This document shows positions 16,907 through 24,540 of a stretch of DNA of 25,110 nucleotides, one piece after another (position 1 is the first letter of the stretch; each line of letters opens with the position of its first letter). The position numbers and the translations under genes were made by a program. A model generated the notes under the pieces. It searched no databases. It had not been told where the DNA came from and saw only the letters and a program-made list of their open reading frames with translations. The DNA comes from JBCBSS01 sp039819065 (GTDB lineage: Bacteria > Bacteroidota > Bacteroidia > Cytophagales > Cyclobacteriaceae). The stretch is from positions 1 through 25,110 of the forward strand of contig JBCBSS010000121.1 in NCBI GenBank assembly GCA_039819065.1. Direction: 5' to 3'.

Positions 16907-18670
16907 TTAGGACTCTTGCATTTTATGTGAGAACTTGAGAATGATGAATTCTGCTGGTCTTACCGCAGCCATTCCGATTTCTACATTCATTCTACCCTCC
17001 AGGATATCAAGGGAGGTCATGGTCGTTCCCAAGCCCACATTGACGAAGAAGGCATCTTCGGGTTTGGCTCCTGCCAATGCGCCGTCACGCCATAGTGTGC
17101 TGAGGAAGTTTTCTATCATGGCTTTCACCTTGAGCCAGGTATTGGCATCGTTTGGCTCGAAAACCACGGGTTCTGTTGCTTTCTTAATGGATTCTTCGGC
17201 GAAGATGAAAAAGCGTCTGACGGGTACATAGCGCCATTCGTTATCATTACCAGCCAATGTACGAGCACCCCAGACAACAGGGCCTTTGCCAGCAAACTGT
17301 CTGATCACGTTGATCGATTTTCCTGAAGTAGCGTCTACATTGAGTTCAGCTTGTTCTTCGTCAGATACCAGAATATTGGGTTCTATTACACGTCTGACCC
17401 CTACATTGGCAGGCGCTTTCCAAACACCTCTTTCGTTGTCCACTCGGGCCATTACACCAGCCATCGTACTGGACGGGTAAAGCACCATTCTATTCTTATC
17501 CAACTCCGTGGTAATAGCATTATAAAGTGTTTTATCCGGGTCAGTACTGGCACCATCAGAACCGCCTTGAAGGAAACCAGGACCAGATACAGTAGCAGAA
17601 ATTCCTGAACCTGTATCATTATAGGCTAGAGCAATACCATCCCCGGCAATTCCCGGTGTGACCGCTGTGATGGTCAATACGGCACCACTACGCGAGACTG
17701 TATAAAGTGGGTCTGCAGCACCATTAATGGCTGTTTCCAGAGCTGCGGCTGAAGTAGCAGGGCCAGCACCGGCGGCGAAATCCGTGCCTTCTGTGAAAGT
17801 AGTGCCACCTACAATGAACTCGTCACCAGCGATATTAGCATTGTTGGTAATAGTAATGGTCCCTGAAGATGCCACCGGAGTAGGTGGTGTACCGTTCTTG
17901 ATGATCTCCAAAGTATCACCATTGAATACTGCTCCTGTACGGCTATCTACAATATCGATAGAACCATCGGTATAGAAGCGGGTCAGGCTGGTCTTTAATG
18001 CCGGGTAATACGACGCACCGTAAATCAGGTCTGATGTACCTGTTTGGTTAGAACGGAAATCGTCAGCATCTTCTTTGACTGTACCTCCTTTTTCTACCGT
18101 ATCCATTAAAGTGAATCGGTCCTGTAGGTTGCTGCACTGGGCGAGCATGCGCTCATAAACATCTTTTCGATCCGAGTTATTGGCTAAAATGACTGCTTCC
18201 GGCACTACTAAAAGTGTTGGTTCGTCTTCTTGCAGCAATGCATCGACACCAGCCGTCAATTCGGCAGGATCAATGTCAGCCGGCCCGGGGTTGGATGGCT
18301 CAAAGCCTCCCACCGAGACCACATAGCAAGGTCCACCGCCATTGGCATAGAACATTTGCAAGCTGTAATACATCAGGTATGGAGAGAGGGTTGGAGGTTG
18401 GGTCACCGCTATGGTGGTATCGTCAATATCAGTCGATGTTCCGGTGAGGGTTATACCAAAAAGCTCATCGAATGGTCCACCGAAAATCTCTTCATATTCT
18501 AGCATGGACGTAACTCTAACGGGTGTATTGGCCGCCAGTGTTTCTCCATCTTTTATACGCTGCTTCGTATAGCCGATAAACGCAGGTATCGCAGTAGCTA
18601 CCGGCACTACCGAAGCGGGCAGTGTTGATATCTCTTGTATGTAAACACCTGGTGTTCTGGGATTTAACAT
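16907..18670 (-). CDS. Contractile sheath protein, long form with inserted domain
   Basis: 587 aa. Same N-terminal signature (NPRTPGVYIQEISTLPASV) and C-terminal core as the downstream sheath, but with a Gly/Thr/Ala-rich insertion at about 266-372 (GTITITNNANIAGDEFIVGG ... TSAAALETAINGA ... GIAGDGIALAYNDTGSG). The insertion has the look of a beta-rich phage surface or decoration domain and would lie in the outer, exposed part of the sheath. It is placed between the 349-aa gene (21-bp gap) and the short sheath (50-bp gap). Which of the two is the main sheath cannot be told from sequence. Confidence 0.95.
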   Translation of the reverse strand: MLNPRTPGVYIQEISTLPASVVPVATAIPAFIGYTKQRIKDGETLAANTPVRVTSMLEYEEIFGGPFDELFGITLTGTSTDIDDTTIAVTQPPTLSPYLMYYSLQMFYANGGGPCYVVSVGGFEPSNPGPADIDPAELTAGVDALLQEDEPTLLVVPEAVILANNSDRKDVYERMLAQCSNLQDRFTLMDTVEKGGTVKEDADDFRSNQTGTSDLIYGASYYPALKTSLTRFYTDGSIDIVDSRTGAVFNGDTLEIIKNGTPPTPVASSGTITITNNANIAGDEFIVGGTTFTEGTDFAAGAGPATSAAALETAINGAADPLYTVSRSGAVLTITAVTPGIAGDGIALAYNDTGSGISATVSGPGFLQGGSDGASTDPDKTLYNAITTELDKNRMVLYPSSTMAGVMARVDNERGVWKAPANVGVRRVIEPNILVSDEEQAELNVDATSGKSINVIRQFAGKGPVVWGARTLAGNDNEWRYVPVRRFFIFAEESIKKATEPVVFEPNDANTWLKVKAMIENFLSTLWRDGALAGAKPEDAFFVNVGLGTTMTSLDILEGRMNVEIGMAAVRPAEFIILKFSHKMQES

Positions 18671-18691
18671 AGTCTTTTAATTTTGGGGGAG

Positions 18692-19741
18692 TTACACAAA
18701 TACATATATTTCTGATTCATTGCTATCATTGGTTATACCCGTCAATTGCGGGTTTTCAAGGTTCTTAATGATAATTGGGTTGGCATCCGGAGTCTTTCTC
18801 AACTCCAGGCTGAGTTTCGGCACTTCGAAGAATGGAATAGTATCCACCGAAGTAAAAATCACTGTATCAAACCCATTGATCCTTACCGTTGGGTCTGGCT
18901 CTGCGCCTTTGTTGAAGGTGTAGACATTGTATGGGTTGCCGGTATCACCACTTGTATCCTGTATGGAAAGGTCTACTGAGGCTAAATCGACATTGCCGGT
19001 CTTGTTGACCACGTAGTACTTCCAATGGGTGGCTTTCCTGAGAAAAGTGACATCATACTGATCAAGTGAAGTATTGGTGGTATTGATCTCTACAATGCCA
19101 AAAACATCTTTTCTATAAAGGTCACTGTCTATATAAAGTCGCTGGGTCGCCTGTGGGTGTGTATCGTCGGAGTATTTAATCCGGTAAATACCTTTAGGGG
19201 TATTCTTAAGGTCAACTGCATACTCATATCGGCCATTCCGGTCTGGTTTGATATTGACCGGGCCGAGGACATTATTATCATTGTCGTCTGTCACCTCAAT
19301 GGTCGCTTCATGGGTGGCTGGGTCTGCCGCCAGAAAGGGTACTTCAAAAGCAAAAGCAATAGGCCTGAGTCCGTCCAATAGCTCATGGGTGAGTGCTTGT
19401 GTGGCTTCAGGATCGTTCTTAAAGTAAAGGATCTTATCCGCAGCGTATTCATTGGGCCCGTCGTCCAGGATAGTGAAATTCATGAACTCGGCTATATTCT
19501 GCAGGGATAATACGAATTTGAAGGTATTGTCGTCCAGATCGATCAGTGGTGTTCCTGATGTGTCTATGGCTCTGTAGGCCAATCGAAAACCTCGTCTGGT
19601 GGCTTTCAATATCATGCGTTCCCCTTGAATGACCTCAGCAGTTTCTTTGGTGGGCCAGGTAGCGAAATCCTGGCTATAACCATCGTTGTAGAAGTCATGT
19701 AGTATGTTGATCGCAAATAGGTTTCTATAGAATAGTGCCAT
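18692..19741 (-). CDS. Unrecognised beta-rich protein, possible eCIS cap adaptor
   Basis: 349 aa, no signal peptide and no domain I recognise. It reads as mostly beta strands: an N-terminal region (MALFYRNLFAINILHDFYND), a middle Ig-like stretch at about 155-210 (EATIEVTDDNDNNVLGPVNI then GIYRIKYSDDTHPQATQRLY), and a C-terminal beta part ending NESEIYVFV. It lies between the cap gene (7-bp gap) and the long sheath gene (21-bp gap). An adaptor between terminal cap and sheath, such as that described for the Algoriphagus AlgoCIS, would be expected in this place. That role is a positional inference only. Confidence 0.7.
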   Translation of the reverse strand: MALFYRNLFAINILHDFYNDGYSQDFATWPTKETAEVIQGERMILKATRRGFRLAYRAIDTSGTPLIDLDDNTFKFVLSLQNIAEFMNFTILDDGPNEYAADKILYFKNDPEATQALTHELLDGLRPIAFAFEVPFLAADPATHEATIEVTDDNDNNVLGPVNIKPDRNGRYEYAVDLKNTPKGIYRIKYSDDTHPQATQRLYIDSDLYRKDVFGIVEINTTNTSLDQYDVTFLRKATHWKYYVVNKTGNVDLASVDLSIQDTSGDTGNPYNVYTFNKGAEPDPTVRINGFDTVIFTSVDTIPFFEVPKLSLELRKTPDANPIIIKNLENPQLTGITNDSNESEIYVFV

Positions 19742-19748
19742 CTATCAA

Positions 19749-20345
19749 CTAAGATTTAAGATCAATACCTTCAAGTGCAGTACGCTGCGCTTGTAGTCGT
19801 TTTCCTTGGAATGTGAGCAGTCTGACTTTGTACAGGACTGAGGGCAGGTATTTGGCGCCGATCACAGTCCAGAAGTTATAGAGTTGCTCAAATGAGTATG
19901 AAAAAAGCTCCACGATCAGCTTTTGAATATTGGGATCAATGGAGGCCATCAAAGGTGTATTATTGTTGGTGAAGACGTATTTGTCTTGGAAGAAGGAAAT
20001 CACGTATGACAGTTGCTTCAGTCCTTCCAGGTATTCTATGTTTTCGCCATCTACATCACCGCTGGTATAATTGGCCGTGACCAGTACATAGAGATTAAGC
20101 TTGATTTCCGGATTGTGGTGTTCAGTTTGACCTGCATCATTGATGAACGCGGTCTTCTGTTCTTTGAATACTTTCTCTTCTTCGATGTTGATCAGTGAAA
20201 GCCCTAGTCTGTTGTTGGGGATGGCCCAGGCACCGTCTTCTTTGGCGACGTTAGTAAGCACAATCTTCTCTCCGACAATACCATTTTTCAATTCCAGATG
20301 TGCGTTCAGTTCTTTGGCCAGAAAATCCAGGGCGTTGTGTATCAT
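19749..20345 (-). CDS. DUF4255 tail terminator/cap protein (Pvc16/Afp16-like)
   Basis: 198 aa, first gene of the operon. Matches the Pvc16 N-terminal (DUF4255) pattern: an initial helix MIHNALDFLAKELNAHL, VAKEDGAWAIPNNRLGLSLI, NPEIKLNLYVLVTANY, YLEGLKQLSYVISFFQD, and FEQLYNFWTVIGAKYLPSVL. The family terminates the growing tube and sheath and sets the particle's upper end. In Afp/PVC the gene is last (16th); here it leads the operon. It is preceded by about 1.1 kb with no convincing gene, so the operon's promoter should lie there. Confidence 0.93.
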   Translation of the reverse strand: MIHNALDFLAKELNAHLELKNGIVGEKIVLTNVAKEDGAWAIPNNRLGLSLINIEEEKVFKEQKTAFINDAGQTEHHNPEIKLNLYVLVTANYTSGDVDGENIEYLEGLKQLSYVISFFQDKYVFTNNNTPLMASIDPNIQKLIVELFSYSFEQLYNFWTVIGAKYLPSVLYKVRLLTFQGKRLQAQRTALEGIDLKS

Positions 20346-20364
20346 AAGGTGATCATTCTTGGAT

Positions 20365-20386
20365 ACAGGCTATGTAATCAGCCTGT
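20365..20386. promoter_or_regulatory. Inverted repeat in the operon leader
   Basis: ACAGGCT (20365-20371) and AGCCTGT (20380-20386) form a perfect 7-bp inverted repeat with an 8-base spacer, 19 bases ahead of the DUF4255 start codon. It could be an operator or a leader hairpin affecting translation of the first gene. Symmetry is seen; function is inferred. Confidence 0.4.
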
Positions 20387-20627
20387 TACTGTCATTGTTT
20401 ATTACATCTAATTACCTAATCATCCACTAGAACAGAAAGGACATTTTGGAGCAATTTTGAAGTGTCTTTTGGGTGACGTTAGGAAGTAACTTATTGATTT
20501 ACAGTAATTTGAATTGAAATTTGAAGACAGGTTTTGACACTTAGTGTTTGGGTATCAAGAAAACAATTATCACGCAGAATGCTTCAAATATTACATGGAA
20601 GTGTCGGTGTCAGGTAAGCTTGATTTG

Positions 20628-20672
20628 GTTATTCAGTCGTTAGTGAAGATCTGCCTTTGTCGGTCATGAGTT
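20628..20672 (+). repeat. Fragment of the composite intergenic repeat
   Basis: The segment 'CAGTCGTTAGTGAAGATC' followed by TGCCTTTGTCGG resembles 21255-21285 (AGTCGTTTGTGAAGACC, GGCCTTTGCCG). It appears to be a degenerate partial copy just before the first full repeat. Confidence 0.5.
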
Positions 20673-20700
20673 GTTTTATTGAGGAATTCGGGTGATTAGA

Positions 20701-21005
20701 TAGGTTCCTGCCCTCTTTGGTGTTGTCACCAAAGAGTTCTCAGCGGTCCTCATTCCCTTGGCGGTAACACTGAGGCGGGATTAAGCTAGGCACGAACGAT
20801 GTTGTGAAAATCATCGGGTTCACGGCTAAAGCCGTAGGAAGGAAAGTGCCCTTGATCCACGCCTTAAAAGGCATGGTAATTCATCGCTCGAAGACATTAT
20901 ATCAATTGCTGTAAACCACTGCCGTGGTTGGAGTTGCCTCCAATGAATCTTTACTGTGCACTTACTTCGATATACTTACTCGTCGGAGACAACTCCGACA
21001 AGGGT
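20701..21005 (+). repeat. Composite hairpin repeat, copy A
   Basis: A string of small hairpins in fixed order: a 10-bp stem at 20713-20736 (core CTTTGGTG-TTGT-CACCAAAG), ACGGC-TAAA-GCCGT at 20822-20835, an imperfect CCACGCC/GGCATGG stem at 20857-20876, AACCAC-TGCC-GTGGTT at 20914-20929, TTGGAG-TTGC-CTCCAA at 20928-20943, and GTCGGAG-ACAA-CTCCGAC at 20982-20999. Copy C at 22848 shows the same order, without the two middle hairpins. Such hairpin clusters resemble REP-type elements; no transposase gene is present nearby. Confidence 0.8.
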
Positions 21006-21120
21006 GAGAAGGATGGTAAGTGCTTGAAAACAACATTGTGCCCGACGCTACTAAGTTCCTTTCAGGAAGACAGGGAAGACCAGGAGGTCAAAAGTTTATA
21101 ATGAGTAATGAGCTTAATAG

Positions 21121-21300
21121 CCGGGCCTCGTCACTTTTGGAGTTACCTGTTGGCCTCCGTAGGAGGTATTTTCTGCCCTCTTTGGTGTTGTCACCAAAGG
21201 GTTCTCAGCAGTCCTTAGTGTTCCTTAAAGGTAGCACTTAAGGGATAGAGAGTTTAGTCGTTTGTGAAGACCGGCCTTTGCCGCATGGCAGGCACAAACG
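21121..21300 (+). repeat. Composite hairpin repeat, partial copy B
   Basis: Contains CCTCC-GTA-GGAGG (21154-21166), the shared 8-bp stem CTTTGGTG/CACCAAAG (21180-21199), sequence closely matching copy C downstream of it (GTTCTCAG, then TCCTTAGTGTTCCTT), and a larger hairpin with arms CGTTTGTG (21259-21266) and CACAAACG (21293-21300) enclosing TGCC-GCAT-GGCA. It lacks the ACGGCTAAAGCCGT and CCACGCC elements of copies A and C. Confidence 0.75.
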
Positions 21301-21466
21301 ATCGCAAAAATTGAATCTGGAACACTTAAGTTGACGCTTATGGTGGAGATAAAAAAGACGGCGAAAGAATTTGCATAGGAGGAATTTGGTATGAGACAGA
21401 TATACTACTACCTAAATACCAGTGTTATATATATATTGCCAATAGTACGCAAGGATTTCCTGAATT

Positions 21467-22120
21467 ATGACCGCTACCAAGTTAAGTTTTATGATCAGAT
21501 TATCTGGCTATTTATTCTTATTAGTTCTTCTTGTAGGTTGTTCAAATTTAGCCGAGCAAGTGACTACAGAAGGCGAATGGTACATAGTAGAAATGAGCCA
21601 TCGAGGCCGAGAAGTGTACCCTGAAACTGTTTATGCCGGGCTTGGCGCTGTAAATTTCGATGAGTTAGAGAAAATGGTGTTTGACTTAGAGGATTCTAGC
21701 ATAATCGTTCCGGGTTTTAATTCTGAAGAGATCAAGCTAAAATTCAATATTGAATCGAATAAGCTCATAATATCATACGATTCTTCCACCTTAGATAATT
21801 ATAAGACCCAATATAACGATAAGGAATATGCAGATCTAACACTGAGGGATGCATTAGAAAAAAAGAAAGAGCGTGATCAACAAATTCATGATTTAGATTC
21901 GATTAAAAACTATATTATCGAAACTCATGGCTCTAAATCCACACAGTATAATAGAAGCATAAAAATTTATACCGGAACATATACAATCATACCGGAAAAC
22001 ATGGAGGGTTTGTTGGTTCTGGAATCTGATCAAACGAAAATATTAATTGCTGATTGGGATGCGGCATTTATGATCAATTTAGAAAATATGATCGAAGAAA
22101 GTCAATCACAGGATCCATAA
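21467..22120 (+). CDS. Small lipoprotein of unknown function
   Basis: 217 aa. The N-terminus is a lipoprotein signal: hydrophobic stretch RLSGYLFLLVLLVGC with lipobox LVGC and the lipidated Cys at residue 25. Translation could also start at the internal ATG 21491 (MIRL...), which gives a more compact signal. The mature part opens GEWYIVEMSHRGREVYPET and is rich in strands (IKLKFNIESNKLIISYDSS, YTGTYTIIPENMEGLLVLES), with a charged helix in between (LEKKKERDQQIHDLDSIKNY). This could be a lipocalin-like barrel, but I do not recognise a family. Base composition is visibly more AT-rich than the eCIS genes, and the gene is flanked by hairpin repeats, which suggests an accessory segment. Confidence 0.75.
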   Translation: MTATKLSFMIRLSGYLFLLVLLVGCSNLAEQVTTEGEWYIVEMSHRGREVYPETVYAGLGAVNFDELEKMVFDLEDSSIIVPGFNSEEIKLKFNIESNKLIISYDSSTLDNYKTQYNDKEYADLTLRDALEKKKERDQQIHDLDSIKNYIIETHGSKSTQYNRSIKIYTGTYTIIPENMEGLLVLESDQTKILIADWDAAFMINLENMIEESQSQDP

Positions 22121-22199
22121 AAGGGGCAAAGGCAGTATCAACTTCGTCCAGTATTTGCCAATGTTTTTGACTTTTTAGTTCAACCACATTCATTTGTCT

Positions 22200-22260
22200 T
22201 AGTTGAAACCAACTAGGATACTGGCGAATAGTCTTTGTGAGGACACAAACGACGGCTAAG
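22200..22260. repeat. Two small hairpins after the lipoprotein gene
   Basis: TAGTTG-AAAC-CAACTA (22200-22215) and TTTGTG-AGGA-CACAAA (22234-22249). The second is followed by CGACGGCTAAG, recalling the 'CACAAACG ... ACGGCTAA' part of the composite repeats, so this is probably another remnant. The rest of 22121-22317 shows nothing else. Confidence 0.5.
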
Positions 22261-22295
22261 AGGTTACTATGCAAGCTTCATCCCATACGACATGT

Positions 22296-22312
22296 TAATA
22301 AATAAATTATTA
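22296..22312. promoter_or_regulatory. AT-rich inverted repeat before the secreted-protein gene
   Basis: TAATAA-ATAAA-TTATTA, a 6-bp inverted repeat ending five bases ahead of the ATG at 22318. It may be part of an AT-rich translation-initiation region typical of Bacteroidota, or an operator; no further support. Confidence 0.3.
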
Positions 22313-22317
22313 GGTAT

Positions 22318-22800
22318 ATGAGATTCATCATTTTACTAGGAGTAATACTAAACTGCACGCTCGTGCAAGCGCAAGAGCACATAGTTACAACGGATGATAA
22401 CCTTTCCTTACAGAAAATTCAGATTGCTGTTTCCAAGGAGAATTGTGATGATATTACAGGGAGTAAAGGTGAACTTGATCTTGCGGCCTCATTAAAGAAA
22501 GCCTTTGCTGATCTAGCGTTATTTTCTTTGGTAAAGGATGGTAAGGTTCAAACAACCAACCTTCCTAACGAATCGGGGCTCTACACTATATTTATCAATT
22601 ACACGGATAGCCTTCATTTTAATGAGTTAATAATACTGCATCCAAATAATCAGTATACGTTTGCTTTCTACTTACAGCATGGTAAGGTTTTTTGTAGGAT
22701 AAGTACTGAATACAATCCTGGAGAATCCAGGGAAATTGTATTAAACTCATTATCAGAATCTGACCGGAAGTTGAGGGATTTACTTAACTCTGATCGCTAG
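22318..22800 (+). CDS. Small secreted protein of unknown function
   Basis: 160 aa with a type I signal peptide: MRFIILLGVILNCTLVQA, cleavage expected after VQA leaving Gln at +1, common in Bacteroidota. The mature protein of about 142 aa opens with a segment containing LSLQKIQIAVSKENCDDI, a helix (GELDLAASLKKAFADLALFS), then strands (GLYTIFINYTDSLHFNELII, YTFAFYLQHGKVFCRIS) and an Arg/Ser-rich helical end (SLSESDRKLRDLLNSDR). Two Cys remain in the mature protein. It would act in the periplasm or outside. It sits between copies of the composite repeat and is AT-rich like the lipoprotein gene. I do not recognise a family. Confidence 0.75.
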   Translation: MRFIILLGVILNCTLVQAQEHIVTTDDNLSLQKIQIAVSKENCDDITGSKGELDLAASLKKAFADLALFSLVKDGKVQTTNLPNESGLYTIFINYTDSLHFNELIILHPNNQYTFAFYLQHGKVFCRISTEYNPGESREIVLNSLSESDRKLRDLLNSDR

Positions 22801-22847
22801 TAGGTTTTTGACTTTGATAGGGTTATCTCGAGCAAACCTTTTCTTGC

Positions 22848-23060
22848 CGTCTTTGGTGTTGTCACCAAAGAGTTCTCAGTAATCCTTAGTGTTCCTTGAA
22901 AGTAACGCCGAAGTAGGATTAAGTTAGGCACAAACAACAGCGGGAAAATCATCGGTTTTACGGCTAAAGCCGTGGGAAGGCAAGTGGTCTTGATCCACGC
23001 CTTAAAAGGCGTGGTAATTCAATATACTGACTTGTCGGACACGACTTCGAAACAGGCGAA
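22848..23060 (+). repeat. Composite hairpin repeat, copy C
   Basis: Same order as copy A: TCTTTGGTG-TTGT-CACCAAAGA (22850-22871), ACGGC-TAAA-GCCGT (22960-22973), a perfect CCACGCCTT-AA-AAGGCGTGG stem (22995-23014), and a decayed GTCGGA-type hairpin around 23035-23049. It fills most of the 300-bp gap between the secreted-protein gene and the convergent TPR-like gene, where it could also act as a bidirectional transcription end. Confidence 0.8.
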
Positions 23061-23100
23061 AAGTTGAAGATATTGTGCTTTTGGCAGCTCAAAATAGCAA

Positions 23101-24540
23101 TTAACTCAGGCCAACCTTCTGGTTGAACCACCCATTAAAATCAATCAATTCAAACCCCAAAGGGTCGCGGAGGTAGGGTTTGGCTTCGCTCTTGAGCATG
23201 GTTAATTTGTCGTATTCTTGTTGGTAGGTCTTGTTGAAGTTGAAGCCATTGGTAGCTAGAGTGGTGATTATTCTATGGGTTATTTTATATCTGAGATATT
23301 CATTGCCTTTGAAACGTTGCAGGAGTTTGCGGTGGTTTTCCAATTTAAAATCCAGCCAGTCATACTCTTTCATTTCAACCATATTGAGTATTTCAAGCAG
23401 GCGATATCCTAGTGTTCCACAGGTTTTTTCCTTGAGTAGGCCACTATTCGAATAAAGAGATTTGAGCGATCCATTGAAATCCTTTCTGGCAAATAGCAAG
23501 CAGGCTTCGTAGTATGTCCACTTCGCTTCCGCTCTTGCGCAAAGCTTGATTTCCCTGTTGATCAGTACTTCCTTAATCACCGCATTGGCAAGTTTAAGAT
23601 CCCGGTGATAGTATGAGGATAAAAACTGGGCAGAACGGGCTCCTTCCTCACACAACAAACCTGCATCAGTGGCTCCCAACGATTGACCGGCATGTACTAT
23701 AGCCTCTTCGTATTGTTTGAGGCATATTAAAGATTTGGTGAGCAGAAAGTGCGCTTCGCATAAATTGTAGTCTGAGTGGATCGCTTTCTCATGCTCTACC
23801 ATGTCAATCAACCTCATCGCGCTATCTCGGGCCTCGACATAGTTTCTATTGGCGTAGTGATATTGGCAGGCTGTTTTGAGGCACCAATAGCTTACTTTGG
23901 CTGACTCAGATCGCTCTTCTACTTCCTCTAGTTCCTTCAAAGCATCAGCATCAATGTCTTGGTTAGCCACTCCTTCATGAGCTAGCAGGTAACTGTAGGC
24001 TTTGGCCTGTTGAAGGTATTGTTGGTCACTCATGGTTTGCTTGATCTTGGCATTGATACTGGCATGCTGTTGGGAAGGTTGGTTATTCTCAGATGTGGAA
24101 CGGAGCATATCGCAAGCATTTATTTTGAGGTCAATCAATTCGTACGTATCAGCAATTTTCAGCGCTTTCTGCGTTGTTTCAGCCGCCTCTTCATACAGGC
24201 CTCGGGACATCAATATCTTGCCTTGTATGATCAATTTCCTGGCCTGTAGATCAAATCCGGTGGACGCTGATTCACAGGTTTTATCCCCAGACATCATGAT
24301 CAGGAAATTCAGTATATCTTCTTTCAGTCTTTTCTTGAGTTTGCTGAAGGTAGAAGTGGGTCGCGTTTTATAGATTACCTTAGCCGCTTCTTCATCTGTT
24401 TTCACTTTTCTGGTATGCACCAACTGAAAGAGTTTTAACCGTTTGGAGCAAAGCCCTCCCCTTTTGACTTTATAATAGTCCTGAATGAATTCAGCTTCAC
24501 TTGGTTTGAGGTTATAAATGATCTCTTTCAGGCTTTCCAT
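23101..24540 (-). CDS. TPR-like cytoplasmic protein of unknown function
   Basis: 479 aa, no signal peptide or membrane segment. The N-terminal 90 residues are basic and helical (EAEFIQDYYKVKRGGLCSKR, then TFSKLKKRLKEDILNFLIMM), a pattern I recall from paralogous proteins in Cytophagales genomes. From about 100 to 400 the chain is a series of helical hairpins with TPR spacing (RGLYEEAAETTQKALKIADT, YVEARDSAMRLIDMVEH, LKQYEEAIVHAGQSLGATD). Many Cys are scattered through the repeats. A scaffold or regulatory role is possible, but no catalytic or DNA-binding motif is visible. It is convergent with the secreted-protein gene and separated from the eCIS operon by about 2.8 kb, so a link to that system is not shown. 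Confidence 0.8.
   Translation of the reverse strand: MESLKEIIYNLKPSEAEFIQDYYKVKRGGLCSKRLKLFQLVHTRKVKTDEEAAKVIYKTRPTSTFSKLKKRLKEDILNFLIMMSGDKTCESASTGFDLQARKLIIQGKILMSRGLYEEAAETTQKALKIADTYELIDLKINACDMLRSTSENNQPSQQHASINAKIKQTMSDQQYLQQAKAYSYLLAHEGVANQDIDADALKELEEVEERSESAKVSYWCLKTACQYHYANRNYVEARDSAMRLIDMVEHEKAIHSDYNLCEAHFLLTKSLICLKQYEEAIVHAGQSLGATDAGLLCEEGARSAQFLSSYYHRDLKLANAVIKEVLINREIKLCARAEAKWTYYEACLLFARKDFNGSLKSLYSNSGLLKEKTCGTLGYRLLEILNMVEMKEYDWLDFKLENHRKLLQRFKGNEYLRYKITHRIITTLATNGFNFNKTYQQEYDKLTMLKSEAKPYLRDPLGFELIDFNGWFNQKVGLS

Larger units (their letters stand above)
20346..21466. other. Long intergenic region upstream of the eCIS operon
   Basis: About 1.1 kb without a gene I can support. 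The first 250 bases next to the DUF4255 start are AT-rich and must contain the operon promoter; I found no clear match to the Bacteroidota -7 element (TAnnTTTG) on the minus strand, so I do not place it. The remainder is composite hairpin repeat sequence. The plus-strand reading frames at 21020-21241 and 21391-21624 are judged spurious. Confidence 0.7.

Noticed and set aside
5..20345. Type VI secretion system or prophage
   Set aside because: VgrG, PAAR and gp25 are shared, but there are no TssJ/L/M membrane-complex genes, no capsid, portal or terminase genes, and DUF4255, DUF5908 and Pvc11/12-like proteins point to eCIS.
21020..21241. 73-aa plus-strand reading frame
   Set aside because: It lies across hairpin repeat copy B; the peptide is built from repeat sequence and has no protein-like features.
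21391..21624. 77-aa plus-strand frame preceded by AGGAGG at 21377-21382
   Set aside because: Good Shine-Dalgarno-like spacing, but it overlaps the lipoprotein gene in another frame, whose lipobox signal is convincing; Bacteroidota rely little on such sites. It could be a remnant.
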